A stretch of DNA of 64,000 nt from VXYL01 sp965208525 (GTDB lineage: Bacteria; Pseudomonadota; Gammaproteobacteria; Pseudomonadales; Azotimanducaceae), in the NCBI GenBank assembly GCA_965208525.1, contig OZ242340.1, positions 4,154,001 through 4,218,000 on the forward strand, written 5' to 3'. Below the pieces are notes generated by a model, which saw only the letters and a program-made list of their open reading frames with translations, did not search any database and had not been told where the DNA came from. The position numbers and the translations under genes were made by a program. This document shows positions 7,387 to 16,030 of the stretch, piece by piece; position 1 is the first letter of the stretch, and every line of letters starts with the position of its first letter.

Positions 7387-8370
7387 CTAGCGGTGTGGCA
7401 GGTCGATGTCCTCGAAGAGGGCCCGACGTTCTGCGGCGGTGTGGGCGCTGAATGCGTCCCGGACGATGGGCTCTGTCAGGTGCGGGGCGAAGAGTTCAAT
7501 GAAGTCCAGCATGAAGCGGCGCAGGAACGTGCCCTTGCGGCAGCCGATGTAGGTGGTGCTCGGATTGAACACGTCGCTCGCGTCGATGGCCACAAGGTCC
7601 GTGTCGCTGGCCGGATCGTAGGCCATGCCGGCAATGACGCCGACGCCGAAGCCCTGGCGCACGTAGGTCTTGATGACATCCGTGTCCACGGCGGACATGG
7701 CGATGTTGAGGTGGTGCTCCTCATCGGGCCGTTCGGCCATTTCACCCACCAGCGGCAGGCGTTCGCGGAAGCCGGAGTCGTAGGTGACGATGGGATGGGC
7801 TTCCAAGTCCTCCCTCGTGGCCCGCTTGCGGCGGGCGAGTGCATGTCCCTTCGGCACCACCACGCAGCGGTTCCAGTGGTAGCAAGGCATCATCACGAGT
7901 TCCGGATAGCGATCCACCCGCTCCGGCGTGATGGCGAAATCCACTTCGCCGGCCGTCGCCAGTTCGCCGATTTCCTCCGTGGTGCCCTGGCGCATGTGCA
8001 GCGAGACGTCCGGATAGCGGGCTCGCAGTTCGCTCAGGATGGTGGGCAGCACATAGCGCACCTGGGTGTGCGTGGTGGCGATGGAAAGCTGGCCGCTTGT
8101 CTGGTTGCTGTATTCCTCAGCGATGTGCTTGATGCTCTCCACCTCGCGCAGGATTTCCGCGGCCTTCGCGAGAATCACCTCGCCAGCCGGCGTGACCCGC
8201 GCCAGATGCTTGCCGCTGCGGGCGAAGATCTCTATGCCGAGTTCGTCTTCCAAGAGACGAATCTGCTTGCTGATGCCGGGCTGGGACGTGTACAGATGCG
8301 ACGCCGTGGCGGAGACGTTGAGGTGGTGCTTGGCCACCTCGCAGATGTAGCGCAGTTGCTGCAGCTTCAC
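7387..8370 (-). CDS. cysB: CysB, LysR-type regulator of sulfur assimilation
   Basis: 327 residues, the length of E. coli CysB (324). The N-terminus MKLQQLRYICEVAKHHLNVS and the helix-turn-helix around YTSQPGISKQIRLLEDELG match CysB closely. The effector domain keeps TTHTQVRYVLP, PCYHWNR and TDVIKTYVRQGFGVGVIA, the segments known to bind sulfate and acetylserine-type ligands in the family. CysB activates cysteine biosynthesis genes under sulfur limitation. The start is a GTG at 8370 that overlaps the stop of the upstream 5'-nucleotidase gene (GTGA), so the two are translationally coupled, an unusual partner for cysB. Confidence 0.95.
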   Translation of the reverse strand: MKLQQLRYICEVAKHHLNVSATASHLYTSQPGISKQIRLLEDELGIEIFARSGKHLARVTPAGEVILAKAAEILREVESIKHIAEEYSNQTSGQLSIATTHTQVRYVLPTILSELRARYPDVSLHMRQGTTEEIGELATAGEVDFAITPERVDRYPELVMMPCYHWNRCVVVPKGHALARRKRATREDLEAHPIVTYDSGFRERLPLVGEMAERPDEEHHLNIAMSAVDTDVIKTYVRQGFGVGVIAGMAYDPASDTDLVAIDASDVFNPSTTYIGCRKGTFLRRFMLDFIELFAPHLTEPIVRDAFSAHTAAERRALFEDIDLPHR

Positions 8371-9368
8371 GCGCTGCCTCGCTCTTTACTGGCTGATGGC
8401 TCTCTACTGGCTGATGGCCCTTTGCGGGCGGACGGCTCCTCGTTGACAACCCCGTGGGGTACGTGACCAGAGGCCAGGTGACCGCTCGCCGCCCGGCAAT
8501 TGGCGCTCTGGTCGTCGAAGAACACGTCCGCCCGATACGCGCGCAGGAAGGCCGTCTTGTCGAGGCCGCCAAGGAACAGGCTCTCGTCGAGGCGGATGTC
8601 CCACGCGCGCAGCGTCTTGATGACCCGCTCGTGCGCCGGCGCGCCGCGAGCCGTGACCAGCGCCGTGCGAATCGGGCAATCCGCTTCATCGAATTCCTGC
8701 TGCAATTGATGCAAGCCCGACAGGAACGGCTTGAAGGGGCCTCCCGCCAGCGGCATGTCCGCCGCCGCCGCTTCCGACTCTGCGAAGGCATCGAGGCCGC
8801 GTTCCTGGTACACCCGCTCCGCCTCGTCGGAGAACAGCACCGCGTCCCCGTCGAAGGCGATGCGCAGGCCGCCATCCTCGGCATCGCCTTCGCGGCGCCC
8901 GCTCAGCAGCCGAGCCGCTGGCACACCCCGCGCCAGCGCTTCCTCGGTGTCCTCGGCATCGGCGGAAAGAAACAGGTGGCAATCGAACGCATGGGCATAG
9001 CGATAGGGGCTTTCACCGCCGCAGAAAGCGGCGCGAACGATGCCGAGATCGTGCTCGCGGATGGAGTTGAAAATGCGCAGGCCCGTGTCGGCGGTGTTGC
9101 GCGAGAGCAGGATCACGTCCACGCGCGCCGCACCGGCGCGTTTGTTTATATCGAGCAGCTTGCGGACAAAAAAGAAGCCGTCGCCGGGCGAGAGCAGGTC
9201 GCTTTCCCTCGCGATCTGGTAGCGCCGGTACGCCTCGAGCCCTTCGCTGCGGTAGATTTCGTCGCTTTCGGAAAGGTCGAACAGCGCCCGCGACGAGACG
9301 GCAACGCGCAAGCACGGTCCGGCGGGCATCGGTGCTCCGGTGCCGGAATCCGGGCTGCTTGCCGCCAT
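8367..9368 (-). CDS. Cytosolic 5'-nucleotidase (5_nucleotid family)
   Basis: 333 residues from the ATG at 9368, which overlaps the ppiD stop region by a few bases. Motifs of the cytosolic 5'-nucleotidase 1A-like family are present: VAVSSRALFDL near the N-terminus, ILLSRNTADTGLRIFNS, FCGGESPYRY, IAFDGDAVLFSDEAE, LVTARGAPAHERV and the terminal FFDDQSANC. These enzymes dephosphorylate nucleoside monophosphates (AMP, IMP or dNMP). About 40 residues follow the last conserved motif and are low-complexity (EPSARKG, PSASRE, PSASKE), coded by short direct DNA repeats at 8381-8424. The frame continues upstream of 9368 but only as a shadow of ppiD. Confidence 0.88.
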   Translation of the reverse strand: MAASSPDSGTGAPMPAGPCLRVAVSSRALFDLSESDEIYRSEGLEAYRRYQIARESDLLSPGDGFFFVRKLLDINKRAGAARVDVILLSRNTADTGLRIFNSIREHDLGIVRAAFCGGESPYRYAHAFDCHLFLSADAEDTEEALARGVPAARLLSGRREGDAEDGGLRIAFDGDAVLFSDEAERVYQERGLDAFAESEAAAADMPLAGGPFKPFLSGLHQLQQEFDEADCPIRTALVTARGAPAHERVIKTLRAWDIRLDESLFLGGLDKTAFLRAYRADVFFDDQSANCRAASGHLASGHVPHGVVNEEPSARKGPSASREPSASKERGSA

Positions 9369-9373
9369 TTCCC

Positions 9374-11284
9374 TTACGGATCGTCCGTGCCGAAGGCTAC
9401 TCGGTCGATGTCCGCCTCGCCTTGCAGCGTGCCGAGCAGCGCGTCCATGCCTCGGGACGACGTGAGCCGCGCAAGCTCCACTCGCACCGACGATCGCTCG
9501 TCCTCCGTCATGGCCGCGAAATCGCCAAGATTGACCGCCGAGACCACCACCACGGCATGGGTGCCGCCGGCAAGTGCGGCGACATCGGAGGCCCGACCAT
9601 CGCTCGGCACCTCCAAGGCGAAGGCGCTTTCGAGCACTTGGCCCGGCACTTCCGGTTCGCGCTGCTGAGCTCCGTCGGCTCGCTGCCACTCCGTGCCGTG
9701 TTCGGCGGCGATGTCCGCCGTGGGCGTGCCTTCCCGGAACGCGTCGAGCGCCTCTGCCGCAGCATCTCGGGCCAGCACTTCGGCGCGTTCCCGAACAAGG
9801 GCGGCGTGGATGTCGTCACGCACATCGCCCAAGGGGCGTTCCAGGGCACGGTGACGTTCGTCAAGCCGCACGACCACGATGTTGTCGCTGGCCGCCGCCA
9901 CGGCGCGGCTGTTGAATCCCTCGATCACCACCTCGTCGCCGAACGCTGCACTCCGCACCTGGGCGTCGGCAAGCAGGCCTTCCCACGAGTTGCGGGTGGC
10001 GCCCGTCTGCCGCTCCACGGTGAGCCCGAACTCCTCCGCCAAGGGGTCGAGCGAGTCCGGATTCTCGAACGCCACTTCGTCCATTTCCCGCAGCCGTTCG
10101 GCGAAGAGCTCTCTTGCCGCACTGCGGCGCAGTTCCGAGGCGATGCCCTCGCGACGCTCTTCCAGCGTCGGGATGACCACCTCTTCCACTTCCTGCAAGC
10201 GGATCAGATGCACGCCAAACTCACTTTCAACAGGTTCCGACAACGCATCGATTTCGAGCGCCCAGAGGGCGTCGGCGAAGGGCGTGACGAAAGTGTCGCG
10301 ATCGGCCATGCCAAGGTCGCCGCCTTCGCTGGCGGAGCCCAAATCGTCGGAAAGTTCCCGAGCGAGTTCGGCGAAGTCGGCGCCGTCTGCGAGACGGGCG
10401 CGCGCCTCCTCCGCCAAGGCAAGCGCCTCGTCGACTGAGCGGTCGTCATCCACCTCGAACAGGATGTGACTGCCGCGGCGACGCGGCGGCTTGTCGGCGA
10501 GGGCTAGAGATTCTGCCTCGTGGCGCTCGACGATTTCATCTTCCGTTACCTCCACTTCGGCCTCGAGGCCGGCGAGCGGCAGGCTGACGTAGCTGAAATC
10601 GAAGGTCTCTTCGGTCATGTAGTCGTCGATGGCGGTCTCGTAGTGGGCCTCGATGTCCACTTCTTCCACCTCCACTGTGGCCTCAAAGGCCGACACCGGG
10701 AACTCGAGCCAGGCGATGTCGCGACGCTGGGTCATCACCTCGGCAGCACGGCGCAGTTCGCGCTCGGTGACGAAGCCCGTGTCGCGGAATCCCCCGGAAA
10801 GCTGCGACCTGAGTTCGAGTTCCACGATCTCTGCCTGATAGCCCAAGGGGGTGTAGCCGGCGGTGGCAAGGCGGTTGCGGAAGCCCGTCTCGTCGAGGTC
10901 CGAAATGCCGGCGAAGTCCGAGCGAATGCGCAGTTCCACCAGTTCCTCTGAGGCGGCGAGATCCAGGTCCTCGGCCGCCTGCGCGAGCAAGGTTTCGTCC
11001 ACCAGCACGCCGAGCACGGCGTCGGGAGTGACGATTCGGTCCAAGAGCTCGTCGTTCGCGGACTCGCCCATCTGCGCCCGGATGATGGATCGCTGCCGGG
11101 CGATGGCGACTTCGAGGTCGCCTTGGGAGACCTCCTCGCCGTTCACGGTGGCGGCAACCGGCTCGGAAACCGAGAAGAGGTCAATCGTGCCAAAGCCGAA
11201 CGCCGCAAGCACGAACACCAAAAGGCCAATGACCACCTTGGCGGCGATGCCTTGGGCGCCATCGCGCATTTTCTGCATCAGCAT
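9374..11284 (-). CDS. ppiD: PpiD-type periplasmic chaperone / peptidyl-prolyl isomerase
   Basis: 636 residues, close to E. coli PpiD (623). A single N-terminal membrane anchor (about residues 16-36, VVIGLLVFVLAAFGFGT) holds it at the periplasmic face of the inner membrane. A SurA-N-like chaperone segment follows (VNGEEVSQGDLE). A parvulin domain at about residues 265-370 carries SHILFEVDDD, EGGDLGMADR and GVHLIRLQEV. PpiD assists proteins leaving the Sec translocon. GGGAG lies seven bases before the ATG at 11284. The gene sits downstream of hupB as in E. coli and pseudomonads, separated here by a repeat-rich gap of about 215 bp. Confidence 0.93.
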   Translation of the reverse strand: MLMQKMRDGAQGIAAKVVIGLLVFVLAAFGFGTIDLFSVSEPVAATVNGEEVSQGDLEVAIARQRSIIRAQMGESANDELLDRIVTPDAVLGVLVDETLLAQAAEDLDLAASEELVELRIRSDFAGISDLDETGFRNRLATAGYTPLGYQAEIVELELRSQLSGGFRDTGFVTERELRRAAEVMTQRRDIAWLEFPVSAFEATVEVEEVDIEAHYETAIDDYMTEETFDFSYVSLPLAGLEAEVEVTEDEIVERHEAESLALADKPPRRRGSHILFEVDDDRSVDEALALAEEARARLADGADFAELARELSDDLGSASEGGDLGMADRDTFVTPFADALWALEIDALSEPVESEFGVHLIRLQEVEEVVIPTLEERREGIASELRRSAARELFAERLREMDEVAFENPDSLDPLAEEFGLTVERQTGATRNSWEGLLADAQVRSAAFGDEVVIEGFNSRAVAAASDNIVVVRLDERHRALERPLGDVRDDIHAALVRERAEVLARDAAAEALDAFREGTPTADIAAEHGTEWQRADGAQQREPEVPGQVLESAFALEVPSDGRASDVAALAGGTHAVVVVSAVNLGDFAAMTEDERSSVRVELARLTSSRGMDALLGTLQGEADIDRVAFGTDDP

Positions 11285-11422
11285 GGACGAACTCCCTGAA
11301 GACCGCTCTGATCCAAGTCCCCGCCAACGCGCAAACGGCGAAAACGGGGCAGTGCCCGCATCGCCAGCAACGAGCCAACACGGCCGCCGGCCATCTGCAC
11401 CAGCCGAATCAACGCACGCTAG

Positions 11423-11495
11423 CGCGCCCTAACGGGCGCGTTGCTCACGTTCGCTCGCAGCTCCGGCTAGGAGGTAAGCGCCGCTTCTACGGCGC
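11423..11495. repeat. Paired hairpins between hupB and ppiD
   Basis: CGCGCCC-taac-GGGCGCG (11423-11440) and GCGCCG-cttcta-CGGCGC (11478-11495). The second lies seven bases beyond the hupB stop and could attenuate or terminate hupB transcription on the minus strand, although only a short TTA follows. The sequence between (GCTCACGTTCGCTCGCAGCT) resembles decayed members of the CAGTTCGC family. Nothing else is seen from 11285 to 11501. Confidence 0.55.
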
Positions 11496-11501
11496 GGCCA
11501 C

Positions 11502-11774
11502 CTAACTGATGGCGTCCTTCAACGTCCGACTGGCACGGAACGTGGGCGAGCGAGATGCGGCGATCTGGATGCTCTCGCCGGTGCGCGGATTGCGCCCCAT
11601 GCGAGGACCGCGTTCGCGCACCTCGAAGGTGCCGAATCCGACGATCGAGACGGGTTCCGAATCCTTGAGGCTCTGACGGATGGCATCCAAGGTGCCGTCG
11701 AGCGCCTTGGCGGCCTTGGTGCGGGGGATGTCAGCGGCCTTCGCAATGGCGTCAACGAGTTCGGGTTTGTTCAT
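11502..11774 (-). CDS. hupB: DNA-binding protein HU-beta
   Basis: 90 residues, the canonical HU length. It begins MNKPELVDAIAKAADI and has the FGTFEVRERGPRMGRNPRTG arm that inserts into the minor groove, followed by IQIAASRSPTFRASRTLKDA. HU is the abundant histone-like nucleoid protein that bends DNA. It keeps the ancestral position between lon and ppiD, but an unrelated gene of opposite polarity (12104-13315) now separates it from lon, so it must use its own promoter upstream of 11774. Confidence 0.98.
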   Translation of the reverse strand: MNKPELVDAIAKAADIPRTKAAKALDGTLDAIRQSLKDSEPVSIVGFGTFEVRERGPRMGRNPRTGESIQIAASRSPTFRASRTLKDAIS

Positions 11775-12103
11775 TCGTGCGGCTCCGTGTCAGTCTAGGC
11801 ATTCCTACGCTACCCGTGGCCATTGGCCATCCGGTGCGAATGCATTAAACCACCCGCGCAAACACTTTCAAACTCCCTTTGACGTCCATGCGTCCGCGAG
11901 AGGCGTCTGGCCGCAGACACAACGCAGGATGCACGCGGTGCCCTCGCTTTGGGGGCCGGCGCCGAGTGCCTTCCCGACGGGCAATTTGCCTGCCAACGAC
12001 GGCGCCGCTCGTAGTAGATTTGCCGCGGGCCGGGCCGATAGCCGCGTCCGCCCCGGCAATCCGCGCGAGACTCGCCGCACTCAACCCAAGGCAGGAAAAA
12101 CGC

Positions 12104-13315
12104 ATGAACCAGGAAACCTTCGACTCTGGCATGGTCAAGGCACCAAGACGCCCCTCTATCGGGAGCCTTTTCGCGGCGGTGGTTGCGCTCGCCACCGGCA
12201 CCGCGGGCGCCGACACGGCGATGTCGGACGACGGCAACACTCGCGCGACCTCCACGGTGATCGCCTTTGGCATCCGCACCGAGGCAAGTCTGGAACATCG
12301 CGAAGACGTGGACGTGTTCCGCATCGAACTGCAAGGCCGGGCGGAGATCGCCGTGCAGAGCGGCGGCACCACCGACATCATGGCGGTGCTGTCCGACAGC
12401 GAAGGCGAGACCATCGCCGCCAACAACGATGCCAGCGCCACCAGCCTCAACTTCCGCATCGTCGAGACGCTGGATGGCGGCGTGTACTACCTCACCGTCA
12501 GCGGTTCGGCCGGCGCCACCGGTCCGTACCGCGTGCTCGCGCGCATCCAGCGCGGTGGCGACGACCACGGCGACACCGTCGGCGCATCGACCCGGATCAC
12601 CGCGATGGAGACGGCCGGCAGCCTCCGCCCGGCAGGCGACGTCGACGCCTTCCGCATCGACGTGAACGCCGAGACCGGCGCTGTGCTCCGCACCAGGGGG
12701 CCCACCGATACCGTGGGGCAACTGCAGGACAGCGCCGGCAACGTGCTCGCCGAGGCGGACACCGGCGGCGACCGCGGCAACTTCGTCATCGACACCACCC
12801 TCACGCCCGGTATCTACTACCTCATGGTCTCGGCCAAGGACGGCGAAACGGGTGGCTACAGCGTGGAGGCGGAGTTCGACGGCCACCTCGTCTGCGCCAA
12901 TCCGGCGGTGCGCGTGCCCGACTCGGGCAACCCGGAAATCCCCCACACCGGCGATGACGGTGACGCAACCGATGAGGAGACCGGAGAAGACGGCGCGGAG
13001 GAGGAAATCGTCTACGAGCGCTTCGATCCCCTAGTCGTCGATGTCGGCTCCTTTTCGTTCGCCGGCATCCCGTACACCACCTGCCTGCCCATCGTCAATC
13101 TGACCCTCTTGGGCACGACCTACAACGTCCTGCGATCCGTCTGGCAAATGCGCGCCGACGAAGCCGACGATTGGACCGACGTGGCGGGCACCGAGGTGAC
13201 AGGCCAACTCTGCCCCCACTCCCCCACCGACCCTGGCCAATACCGCATGATCGGCGACGTGGAGGAAAACGGCGTCCTCAAGCACTACGCAAGCAACATC
13301 CTCACGGTGGAATGA
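12104..13315 (+). CDS. Exported protein with two PPC-type beta-sandwich repeats
   Basis: 403 residues from the ATG at 12104, with AGGAA seven bases upstream. A signal peptide (LFAAVVALATGTAGADT) ends near residue 45. Two tandem domains of about 105 residues each resemble bacterial pre-peptidase C-terminal (PPC) domains: DVDVFRIELQGRAEIAV, then GGVYYLTVSG, and again DVDAFRIDVNAETGAV, then PGIYYLMVSA. An acidic linker (GDDGDATDEETGEDGAEEE) leads to a C-terminal domain of about 100 residues with two Cys. No catalytic domain is visible. It is inserted between lon and hupB on the opposite strand, interrupting a conserved gene order. The surface or periplasmic role is unknown. Confidence 0.75.
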   Translation: MNQETFDSGMVKAPRRPSIGSLFAAVVALATGTAGADTAMSDDGNTRATSTVIAFGIRTEASLEHREDVDVFRIELQGRAEIAVQSGGTTDIMAVLSDSEGETIAANNDASATSLNFRIVETLDGGVYYLTVSGSAGATGPYRVLARIQRGGDDHGDTVGASTRITAMETAGSLRPAGDVDAFRIDVNAETGAVLRTRGPTDTVGQLQDSAGNVLAEADTGGDRGNFVIDTTLTPGIYYLMVSAKDGETGGYSVEAEFDGHLVCANPAVRVPDSGNPEIPHTGDDGDATDEETGEDGAEEEIVYERFDPLVVDVGSFSFAGIPYTTCLPIVNLTLLGTTYNVLRSVWQMRADEADDWTDVAGTEVTGQLCPHSPTDPGQYRMIGDVEENGVLKHYASNILTVE

Positions 13316-13329
13316 CCCAAGGGGCGCAA

Positions 13330-13351
13330 GGGGCGACGTACGCGTCGCCCC
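13330..13351 (+). terminator. Palindrome after the PPC gene, possible terminator
   Basis: GGGCGACG-tacg-CGTCGCCC, flanked by G and C, starts 15 bp after the stop of the PPC-domain gene. It is a variant of the 20-bp palindrome at 1405, with four central bases changed. No T-run follows, so termination is only inferred. Confidence 0.4.
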
Positions 13352-13442
13352 TCTTGGTGCAACGATGCGCTCTTCCTTGCATGGAACGAAGTGCGTAACA
13401 CGTTGATGCTTGGACGATTTGACCCGTAGTGAGAGCTTTTTT

Positions 13443-13553
13443 GAGGGAAGGCATTCTGCCTTCCGGGTGCGCGCTGGCGCACCTGCTTCATTGTGGCAGG
13501 TGGGAAAAGCGCCTGTCGGCGCTTAGGGAAGGCAATATGCCTTCCCTCCGAGG
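13443..13553. repeat. MITE-like composite repeat, copy 2
   Basis: 111 bp. It starts GAGGGAAGGCATTCTGCCTT and ends TGCCTTCCCTCCGAGG, so the ends are inverted repeats. The interior has GCGCGCTGGCGC, CTTCATTGTGGCAGG and AAGCGCCTGTCGGCGCTT. It aligns along its whole length with the copy at 20553-20663. The gap 13316-13581 between the convergent PPC gene and lon holds this element and the palindrome at 13330, but no gene. Confidence 0.85.
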
Positions 13554-13581
13554 CCCTTCAAGCCTGTTCCTCGGTTGGGCC

Positions 13582-16008
13582 CTATTGAGGGTTGAGGGTT
13601 AAATCGGCCGTTGGTTGGGACCCGTCGGGATGGGGTGGGGAGAGGTCGGTGGTGTCCTCTCTCGGCGTGGGCCGGCGTTCGAGGGCGATGTCGATGATTT
13701 CGTCCATCCAGGACACGGGCGTAACCGTCAGGTCTTCGAGGACGTTGTCGGGGATTTCCTTCAGGTCGGGTTCGTTTTCCTTCGGGATGATGACGCGGCG
13801 GATGCCGCCTCGGCGGGCGGCAAGGAGCTTTTCCTTCAGGCCGCCAATGCGAAGCACTTGGCCCCGCAGAGTGATTTCGCCGGTCATGGCGACCTCGGCG
13901 GAGACCGGGATGCCGGTGATGACGCTGACGAGGGCAGTGCACATGCCGACGCCGGCGCTGGGGCCGTCCTTGGGCGTTGCGCCTTCCGGGACGTGGATGT
14001 GGATGTCGTGGTTCTCGTGGTGGTCGGCGGGGATGCCGAGGGCTGCGGCACGGCTGCGCACAAACGTCATGGCGGCCTGGATGGACTCCTGCATCACGTC
14101 GCCGAGGGAGCCGGTCTTGATCTGACGGCCCTTGCCGGGCACGGCAATGGCTTCGATGCTGAGGAGTTCGCCGCCGGCAGAGGTCCAAGCGAGTCCGGTG
14201 GCGACGCCCACTTGATTCGCCTCCTCGGCAAGGCCGTAGGTGAAGCGGCGCACGCCGTTGTACCGTTCGATGTCCTCCTCGGTGATCGCTGTTGGGCCCG
14301 CCTCCCGCTCGCCGAAGGCCTGCTCGGTGACGATCTTGCGGCAGATCTTGGCGATCTCCCGCTCCAGGCCCCTGACGCCAGCCTCGCGCGTGTAGTAGCG
14401 CACCAAGTGGCGCAGCGCGTCCTCGCCTAGCTCGAAATCGTCCTCCTTCAGGCCGCTTAGGCGCTTCTGCTTCGGCGTCAGAAAGCGGGTGGCGATCTTC
14501 AGCTTCTCCTCCTCGGTGTAGCCGGGCAGGCGGATCACTTCCATGCGGTCGAGCAGCGCCGGGGGGATGTTCATGGAGTTGGACGTGCAGACGAAGAACA
14601 CGTCCGAGAGGTCGAAGTCCACCTCCACGTAGTGATCGTTGAAGGAGTGGTTCTGCTCTGGGTCCAGCACTTCGAGCAGGGCCGAGGCGGGATCGCCGCG
14701 CATGTCCTGACCCATCTTGTCCACTTCGTCGAACAGGAACAATGGGTTGCGCACCCCGGCCTTGGAGAGCTTCTGCAGCACCTTGCCCGGCAGCGAGCCG
14801 ATATAGGTGCGGCGGTGGCCGCGGATTTCCGCCTCGTCGCGCACGCCCCCCAAGGCCATGCGCACATAGCGCCGGTTGGTGGCGCGGGCGATGGACTCGC
14901 CAAGGGAGGTCTTGCCGACGCCTGGGGGGCCGACGAGGCAAAGCACTGGCCCCTTGACCTTGCGCACTCGTCCCTGCACGGCAAGGTATTCGAGGATGCG
15001 CGCCTTGACTTCCTCGAGGCCATAGTGGTCCTCGTCGAGAATGCGGCTGGCGGCGCGCAGATCTCGGCGCACTCGGCTGCGCTTGCGCCACGGCAGGCCC
15101 ACGAGCCAGTCGAGATAGCCGCGCACTACGGTCGCTTCGGCCGACATGGGCGGCATCAGCTTGAGCTTGCCGAGTTCGGTCTCGGCCTTTTCCTTCGCCT
15201 CGCGGGTCATGCCGGCGGCCTCGATGCGCTTCGCCATTTCGTCGGCATCGCTGCTAGCAGACTCGCCGCCGCCGAGTTCCTTCTGAATGGCCTTCATCTG
15301 CTCATTCAGGTAGTACTCGCGCTGGCTCTTCTCCATCTGTCCCTTGACGCGGCGGCGGATGTCGCGCTTGACGTCGCCAGCCTCGATGCGAGTGCCGAGG
15401 AAATCGGACACGGACTTCAGCCGCGCGTGCAGATCAAGGGTTTCGAGCACCTGCTGGCGCTGCGGCAAGTCGAGTGGCAGTTGCCCGGCAAGGGTATCGA
15501 GCAGGCGACCGGGGTCGTCGAGGCTCGTGGCCGCGGCGATCACGTCTTCCGCCACCTTGGTCGCCTTGCAGTAGCGCTCGAAGACTTGCTTGGCCTCGCG
15601 CACCAGAGCATCCGCCTGATCGTCCGGCAGCATGGGTTCGTGCCACACCTCTACGTTGGCGAGGGTGTGCTCGCCGGTGGCGTCGTAGGTTTCGAGCTTG
15701 GCGCGGGCCTGGCCCTCGACCAGCACCTTCACCATGCCGTCCGGCAGCGTCAGCATTTGCAGCACGAGGCCGACGACGCCAACGCCGAAGACATCCTCGC
15801 GCTTTGGCTCCGCCGCTTCGCCATTGCGCTTGGCAAGCAGCAGGATGCGGCGCTCGCCATCGCCGCTGGCGGCGGCTTCGAGCGCCCGGATCGAGCGCTC
15901 TGTGCCGACGAAGAGCGGCTGCACGCCGTGCGGGAAGACCACCATGTCCTTGAGTGGCAGGACGGGGATGCTGGCGATGCGCGTCGGCTTGCCCTGTTCC
16001 TCGCTCAT
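13582..16008 (-). CDS. lon: Lon, ATP-dependent AAA+ protease
   Basis: 808 residues, normal for Lon. An N-terminal LON substrate domain (PVLPLKDMVVFPHGVQPLF) is followed by the AAA+ module with Walker A GPPGVGKTSLG near residue 360 and Walker B PLFLFDEVDKM. The C-terminal serine protease domain carries the catalytic Ser in PKDGPSAGVGM near residue 680 and the Lys downstream in LRIGGLKEKLLAARRGG. Lon degrades misfolded proteins and short-lived regulators. The gene follows clpX with a 22-bp gap, so clpP-clpX-lon probably form one operon with tig. Confidence 0.98.
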   Translation of the reverse strand: MSEEQGKPTRIASIPVLPLKDMVVFPHGVQPLFVGTERSIRALEAAASGDGERRILLLAKRNGEAAEPKREDVFGVGVVGLVLQMLTLPDGMVKVLVEGQARAKLETYDATGEHTLANVEVWHEPMLPDDQADALVREAKQVFERYCKATKVAEDVIAAATSLDDPGRLLDTLAGQLPLDLPQRQQVLETLDLHARLKSVSDFLGTRIEAGDVKRDIRRRVKGQMEKSQREYYLNEQMKAIQKELGGGESASSDADEMAKRIEAAGMTREAKEKAETELGKLKLMPPMSAEATVVRGYLDWLVGLPWRKRSRVRRDLRAASRILDEDHYGLEEVKARILEYLAVQGRVRKVKGPVLCLVGPPGVGKTSLGESIARATNRRYVRMALGGVRDEAEIRGHRRTYIGSLPGKVLQKLSKAGVRNPLFLFDEVDKMGQDMRGDPASALLEVLDPEQNHSFNDHYVEVDFDLSDVFFVCTSNSMNIPPALLDRMEVIRLPGYTEEEKLKIATRFLTPKQKRLSGLKEDDFELGEDALRHLVRYYTREAGVRGLEREIAKICRKIVTEQAFGEREAGPTAITEEDIERYNGVRRFTYGLAEEANQVGVATGLAWTSAGGELLSIEAIAVPGKGRQIKTGSLGDVMQESIQAAMTFVRSRAAALGIPADHHENHDIHIHVPEGATPKDGPSAGVGMCTALVSVITGIPVSAEVAMTGEITLRGQVLRIGGLKEKLLAARRGGIRRVIIPKENEPDLKEIPDNVLEDLTVTPVSWMDEIIDIALERRPTPREDTTDLSPPHPDGSQPTADLTLNPQ

Positions 16009-16030
16009 GCGTGTGTGGCCAAGTTAGGGG

